From Symbiobacteriaceae bacterium (GTDB lineage Bacteria; Bacillota; Sulfobacillia; Symbiobacteriales; Symbiobacteriaceae), in assembly GCA_029239785.1 (NCBI GenBank), contig JARBUG010000055.1, forward strand, positions 1 to 34,615: a stretch of DNA of 34,615 nucleotides, read 5' to 3'. Numbering within the stretch: the stretch's first letter is position 1; each line of letters starts with the position of its first letter. Under the pieces are notes generated by a model, which saw nothing but the letters and a program-made list of their open reading frames with translations, did not search any database and was not told the origin of the DNA. Shown piece after piece: positions 30,953 through 34,615 of the stretch. The position numbers and the translations under genes are program-made.

Positions 30953-30971
30953 TGTTGTCAACAACGTTGTT
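30950..30971. promoter_or_regulatory. Palindromic operator of the MarR-arsM operon
   Basis: Two overlapping inverted repeats are present: CGTTGTTG-T-CAACAACG (30950-30966) and the perfect 12-base palindrome AACAACGTTGTT (30960-30971). They begin inside the -10 element, as expected for a repressor site of the MarR protein encoded 24 bases downstream. Confidence 0.7.
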
Positions 30972-30994
30972 CATAGCAACGAGGAGTGAACAGG

Positions 30995-31462
30995 ATGGAC
31001 TACCGATACACCGGCTCCCTTCTGCGGGAGGTCGCCAAGCTTTTTCTGCAGTCGCAGCGTGACACACTGGCCTGCTGCGGCCCCACTAACGCCAGCGAGT
31101 GCACGCTCATGACCGAACTGGGCCGCAGCAAGCCCATGACCGTGGCCGAACTGGCCCGCAAGCTCGATGTCGACAAGGGTTGGGTCAGCCGGGTGGCCGA
31201 GGGCCTTGCGAGCGAAGGCCTGGTGGAGAAGGTGCCGGGCACCATCGACCGCCGGACTGTGTACATCGGGCTGACGGAGGCGGGCAAGGAGCGGTATGAG
31301 CAACTGAGCCTTGCGTTGGACGACCACGCTGCGCAACTGCTGAGCCTGGTTCCGCCGGAAAAGCACGAGACGATTCTTGAGGTGCTCGAGATGCTTCGAA
31401 GCGCCCTGTCGGGCGAGAACTGCTGCGGCGTCAAATTGATCCAACTGGAGGAGAACAAATGA
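30995..31462 (+). CDS. MarR family regulator with cysteine pairs (probable arsenic sensor)
   Basis: A 155-residue winged-helix regulator. The DNA-binding core is MTVAELARKLDVDKGWVSRV followed by a MarR-type wing with GTIDRRTVYIGLTEAGK. Unusual for MarR, it has cysteines at 27, 28 and 36 near the N-terminus and a Cys143-Cys144 pair near the C-terminus, which could together bind a thiophilic metalloid such as As(III). It overlaps arsM by four bases (ATGA) and sits behind a promoter with a palindromic operator, so autorepression relieved by arsenite is a reasonable inference. The start is ATG 30995, eight bases after GAGGAG; an in-frame GTG at 30986 overlaps that site. Confidence 0.88.
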   Translation: MDYRYTGSLLREVAKLFLQSQRDTLACCGPTNASECTLMTELGRSKPMTVAELARKLDVDKGWVSRVAEGLASEGLVEKVPGTIDRRTVYIGLTEAGKERYEQLSLALDDHAAQLLSLVPPEKHETILEVLEMLRSALSGENCCGVKLIQLEENK

Positions 31463-32271
31463 GCGCCACGAACCGCACCGCCGATGAGACCCGCGAAATG
31501 GTCCGCAACCGCTATGCCCTCACTGCCCAGAACTCGTGCTGCACGCCTGCTGCCGCCGAGGGCGGCGCCTACGGTGGATGCTGCAGCGGCACCATTTCGG
31601 TCGATGACCTCGGCCGCACCCTCGGCTACAACGATGAGGAGCTTGCCGCCGTACCCGAAGGTGCCAACCTGGGACTGGGCTGCGGCAATCCGCAGGCCAT
31701 CGCATCGATCAGGCCGGGCGAAACGGTTGTCGACCTGGGTTCCGGCGCAGGCTTCGACGCCTTTCTGGCCGCCCGTCAGGTCGGCGACCAGGGCCGGGTT
31801 ATCGGTGTCGACATGACGCCGGAAATGCTCAAGAAGGCTCGGCAGAACGCCCGGAGCTCCGGGTTCACCAACGTGGAGTTCCGCCTTGGTGAGATCGAGC
31901 ATCTGCCTGTGGCGGACCAGACCGTGGACGTGATCATCTCGAACTGCGTCATTAACCTGTCGCCTGAGAAGCCGGCGGTCTTCCGGGAAGCGTTCCGGGT
32001 GCTGAAGCCGGGCGGGCGGGTCGCTGTGTCCGACATGGTGACCAGTGTCAAGCTGCCGCCCGACGTGCTCGCCGACGTGGCGATGTACACGGGCTGCATC
32101 GCAGGCGCCGCGTCCGTGGCGGAGTTGGAAGCGATGTTGGCGGAGGTTGGCTTTGTGGATATTCGCATCACACCGAAGGACAGCCGGGAGTTGCTGCGTA
32201 CGTGGGGCGCTGACAGCAAACTGGAAGATGCGGTCTTCTCTGCCTATATTCAAGCGGTCCGACCCGCCTGA
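31459..32271 (+). CDS. arsM: Arsenite methyltransferase ArsM
   Basis: A 270-residue SAM-dependent methyltransferase that methylates As(III) to methylated, partly volatile forms. The SAM site reads VVDLGSGAGFDAFLAA, with GVDMTPEMLKKAR next. The ArsM-specific parts are LGLGCGNPQAIASI (Cys75), ISNCVINLSPEK (Cys163) and YTGCIAGA (Cys213); the 50-residue spacing of the last two equals that of the arsenic-binding pair of the well-studied algal ArsM. An N-terminal cysteine cluster (27, 28, 41, 42) is extra. It is translationally coupled to the MarR regulator. Confidence 0.95.
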   Translation: MSATNRTADETREMVRNRYALTAQNSCCTPAAAEGGAYGGCCSGTISVDDLGRTLGYNDEELAAVPEGANLGLGCGNPQAIASIRPGETVVDLGSGAGFDAFLAARQVGDQGRVIGVDMTPEMLKKARQNARSSGFTNVEFRLGEIEHLPVADQTVDVIISNCVINLSPEKPAVFREAFRVLKPGGRVAVSDMVTSVKLPPDVLADVAMYTGCIAGAASVAELEAMLAEVGFVDIRITPKDSRELLRTWGADSKLEDAVFSAYIQAVRPA

Positions 32272-32391
32272 TTCGCCCGCAGGCCCCCTGACAGGAAAAA
32301 CTTCGTTTCTGCCTTGACATACCTCTAACGGTCCGTTTTCCCCAGATGTTACCATATTGGAAGACGAGACCGATGAGGAAGTGGGCAGCCG

Positions 32392-33570
32392 ATGCAGATC
32401 ACGACCATGGAGATGGCCATGCGCATTGTGCAGGAGCATCTGGCCGGGCCCCTCGGGGCAACGGCCAGGCTTCTGCGCGCCGTCGATCCGCAGGACACTA
32501 TTTGCTTCGAGTACGGGGGCCGCACCGTTACCGTATGGTTTGACCGACAAATCGTAGTGGACGAGCAGCCCGCCTGGGTCCGCATTACGGTCGGGTCGCA
32601 GTTACGCGTCTACCAGACGGTAATCGGGTACCAACTGGTCGAAGTTGGTTCCCAGGGCCGCACCAGTTCCATGCTTCCCATTCAGTCCTGCGACGAACTG
32701 GTCGACATATTGGGGGCCGTGTGCCGCCAACTGCAAATGTTGCCCTGGAAGCGGGAGTCCCGGGCGCCCCTGCCCACTACCGTTTCGGATGCCCGGGAAA
32801 TCGTGCAGGTTGAACTGGCCGGGCCGCTGGGGGTCACGGCCTACATATCATCCAATCATGAGACCATCGTCTTTTTCCAGTGTGATGTCGGTCAGGTGCT
32901 GGTTGAGTTCTCCACCCGGCTGGCCGAAGGAAGGCCCTCCACGTGGGTGCGCATCTCCATCGATTGGCAGCAGTACATGTATGCCACGACCGATGGATAC
33001 GCCATCGCTTCGCAGCGAGCGCCTCACGACATACACCATTACCTGCGAGACCAGGGAGACCTGCTTGAGGCCCTACGGGGGGCGCGGGCGGCTTTCGCCC
33101 TGAAGTACTTCCTGTATGAGGAGCCCCTTCCTGTGCTGTCCGCTGCCATAGTGGGGGCAGTGCGGGCGCACTTCGTGGCGCCCCTTGGCATACGTGCCGA
33201 GGTGGAAACCCAAACCTTGAGCGTGCGCTCACCTGCGGTCTTTGTCATGGAAGATGGTGAGACGCAGTACCTGCTGAGTTTTGACCCCGCCTTTTTGGAA
33301 GATGAGGACCAGGGCGAGTGGGTCATGATTGTGCTGGACCCCGACGAGGGCGAAGGGAAGTACCTTTGTGAGCCGCCCACGGGCTTACGCATCGTAGACG
33401 CCAACCGCAATGGGCACGACCTGACCGGGTACCGGCTGCCGGTCGCGGGCTTCGCCGGCCTGGCGGAGCGGCTGGAGGAGTGGGCGGCGTACATAACGGC
33501 GTGGCGCCAGGAGCGTGCCAACTGGGTCAGGCCGGTCCTCCGGGTGCTGCGGAATTCGGGTGAGCGGTAA
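32392..33570 (+). CDS. Unrecognised protein with three tandem ~120-residue repeats
   Basis: A 392-residue protein of no family that I recognise. It is built from three related units, aligned on AGPLGATA (residue 18), AGPLGVTA (143) and APLGIRA (263). Each unit has an amphipathic helix before this motif (RIVQEHL, EIVQVEL, GAVRAHF), beta-strands, then WVRITVGSQ, WVRISIDWQ or WVMIVLDPD, a GYQLV/GYAIA/GLRIV strand, and a final helix (ELVDILGAV, DLLEALRGA, GLAERLEEW). The third unit has diverged most. No signal peptide, membrane segment or catalytic motif is seen, so it is a cytoplasmic protein, perhaps a binding or scaffold protein. ATG 32392 has only a weak GAGGAA about 11-13 bases upstream. A perfect TTGACA (32314-32319) lies upstream, without a matching -10. 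Confidence 0.8.
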   Translation: MQITTMEMAMRIVQEHLAGPLGATARLLRAVDPQDTICFEYGGRTVTVWFDRQIVVDEQPAWVRITVGSQLRVYQTVIGYQLVEVGSQGRTSSMLPIQSCDELVDILGAVCRQLQMLPWKRESRAPLPTTVSDAREIVQVELAGPLGVTAYISSNHETIVFFQCDVGQVLVEFSTRLAEGRPSTWVRISIDWQQYMYATTDGYAIASQRAPHDIHHYLRDQGDLLEALRGARAAFALKYFLYEEPLPVLSAAIVGAVRAHFVAPLGIRAEVETQTLSVRSPAVFVMEDGETQYLLSFDPAFLEDEDQGEWVMIVLDPDEGEGKYLCEPPTGLRIVDANRNGHDLTGYRLPVAGFAGLAERLEEWAAYITAWRQERANWVRPVLRVLRNSGER

Positions 33571-33648
33571 GGGGCTGCTTCGGCATGGAATCAGCAAAGC
33601 CTTGTTGAACCTCTTATCGGGGGAGCAACGAAAGGCGGCTGAGCCGAA

Positions 33649-34615
33649 GTGGCGGATGAGATTTCCCATGAACTTACCGATCTTGCGGCCGTGGTCGGCG
33701 GGAGCCCGGCCGATGTGTTGCAACGGCTGGAACGGTTGGATACGGGGCTGGTGGACCTGCTCGCAGTGCTGACGCGGGCAACCCGGCCGGCGGTCAGCCT
33801 CTTTTTGGAGGCGGTGGCCCGGGATCGGCGGGGGGAGGGACGGGCGCCCGGCCCTGCCACCGACTGGGTGGCAACCCACGAGCGAATGGAGCGGGCCGCA
33901 TCCGGCAGTGCAACGGTCAAGCTGAATGTTGACTTTGTGGCCTCGGTACTGGGCGCCGGTGGCCCGCTGGCCCGGGAAATGGCCGGGTACGAGCCCCGGC
34001 CCTCGCAGGTCGAGGTGCTGCGGCGAATGACGGAGGCGCTGAACGAGAGCCACCATTTGCTCATGGAAGCACCTACGGGCACAGGGAAGAGCCTGGCCTA
34101 CCTCATTCCGGCCGCGCTCTGGGCGCTGCAGAACGAAGAGCGGGTGCTGATTGCCACGCACACCATCGCACTGCAGGAGCAGCTGTTGGCCAAGGATTTG
34201 CCTCTCCTGGAGCGTATTCTGGGGCGCCCCGTGCGGGCGGCCGTGCTCAAGGGTCGGTCGAATTACGTCTGCCTCCGTAAGTGGGAGGAAGCGGTGGGGG
34301 CGCTGGGGTTCCAGGCATCGGACCGCGAGACCGAGTTTTACGCCCGGGTGTCAGCCTGGGTCGGCCAGACGGCCACGGGCGACCGGGGCGAGGTGGTTAG
34401 CGACCGGGCGGATGCGCTCCAGTGGGAGTCCATCGCCTCCGACACGGCCACCTGCATCGGGCATGCCTGCAAGTGGTACGCCCGGCACTGCTTCGCGCAC
34501 CGGGCCCGGCGGGAGGCCAACGCGGCCGATGTGCTGATTACGAACCACGCGCTGCTCTGCGCACAGCTGCGGCAGGGAAACCAGGGTTTTCCCGCCTTTC
34601 GGCGGGTGATCATCG
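33649..34615 (+). CDS. dinG: DinG-type Fe-S DNA helicase, 5' part
   Basis: The gene runs off the right edge; 322 residues are visible. Walker A is EAPTGTGKS (Lys147), motif Ia is IATHTIALQEQLL and four cysteines (208, 269, 274, 281) are spaced for the XPD/DinG iron-sulfur cluster. The final residues RVII lead straight toward the expected DEAH box just outside the window. DinG helicases unwind D-loops, R-loops and G4 structures. The N-terminal 110 residues are not the exonuclease domain that Bacillus/Staphylococcus DinG carries. The start is GTG 33649; an in-frame TGA lies at 33640-33642, so the start cannot be earlier. The ribosome binding site is weak (AAAGG at 33631-33635). Confidence 0.9.
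   Translation, partial: MADEISHELTDLAAVVGGSPADVLQRLERLDTGLVDLLAVLTRATRPAVSLFLEAVARDRRGEGRAPGPATDWVATHERMERAASGSATVKLNVDFVASVLGAGGPLAREMAGYEPRPSQVEVLRRMTEALNESHHLLMEAPTGTGKSLAYLIPAALWALQNEERVLIATHTIALQEQLLAKDLPLLERILGRPVRAAVLKGRSNYVCLRKWEEAVGALGFQASDRETEFYARVSAWVGQTATGDRGEVVSDRADALQWESIASDTATCIGHACKWYARHCFAHRARREANAADVLITNHALLCAQLRQGNQGFPAFRRVII

Noticed and set aside
32314-32319. Perfect TTGACA upstream of the triplicated-domain gene
   Set aside because: No acceptable -10 is found 16-18 bases downstream, so I did not list a promoter. A nearby AACGGTCCGTT inverted repeat is too short to interpret.

Overview
The window looks like a chromosomal segment of a G+C-rich member of the Firmicutes (Bacillota), perhaps a Symbiobacterium-like or other deep-branching clostridial lineage. 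The main reason is the left-end cluster phoH, pgpH (yqfF), ybeY, dgkA, cdd, era, whose order is typical of Firmicutes. Strong AGGAGG ribosome binding sites, frequent GTG/TTG starts, an S-box riboswitch and a bacillopeptidase-F-like protease agree with this. The genus assignment is inference only.

Layout. Positions 1-4861 hold the tightly packed housekeeping operon: a PhoH fragment, a c-di-AMP phosphodiesterase, the rRNA maturation endonuclease YbeY, an undecaprenol/diacylglycerol kinase, cytidine deaminase and the GTPase Era. Positions 4926-8835 carry a possible miniprotein, an alpha/beta hydrolase, an Old Yellow Enzyme and an M3 oligoendopeptidase, ended by a perfect hairpin terminator. Positions 9053-14569 encode a 1838-residue secreted subtilase with a long tail of beta-sandwich modules. 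A convergent Nudix hydrolase (apparently starting at CTG) and a small helix-turn-helix protein follow. Positions 15670-18426 encode a membrane PAS-GGDEF-EAL protein. Positions 18465-21258 form a complete SAM-I riboswitch unit controlling the methionine transporter metNIQ.

Positions 21279-23984 hold a histidine phosphatase, then a LysR regulator divergent from the holin-like pair cidA/cidB. Positions 24048-29625 look like a tungsten (or molybdenum) module: fdhD for formate dehydrogenase maturation; a regulator that fuses a ModE-type DNA-binding domain to a TupA-like binding domain; and the tungstate transporter tupABC, whose promoter is overlapped by a sequence very like a ModE box. A divergent membrane GAF protein lies between the regulator and tupA. 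Positions 29724-33570 hold a Gly-rich small protein whose ribosome binding site can be folded into a stem, an isoprenylcysteine-methyltransferase-like membrane enzyme, an arsenic-type operon (cysteine-rich MarR regulator plus ArsM) behind a strong promoter with a palindromic operator, and an unrecognised protein built of three tandem ~120-residue repeats. The window ends inside a DinG-type Fe-S helicase.

Most candidates for new biology are regulatory: the ModE/TupA fused regulator with its apparent operator, the cysteine-rich MarR sensor linked to ArsM, three genes with hairpins covering their ribosome binding sites, and the triplicated-domain protein. No rRNA, tRNA, insertion sequence or CRISPR array was seen.
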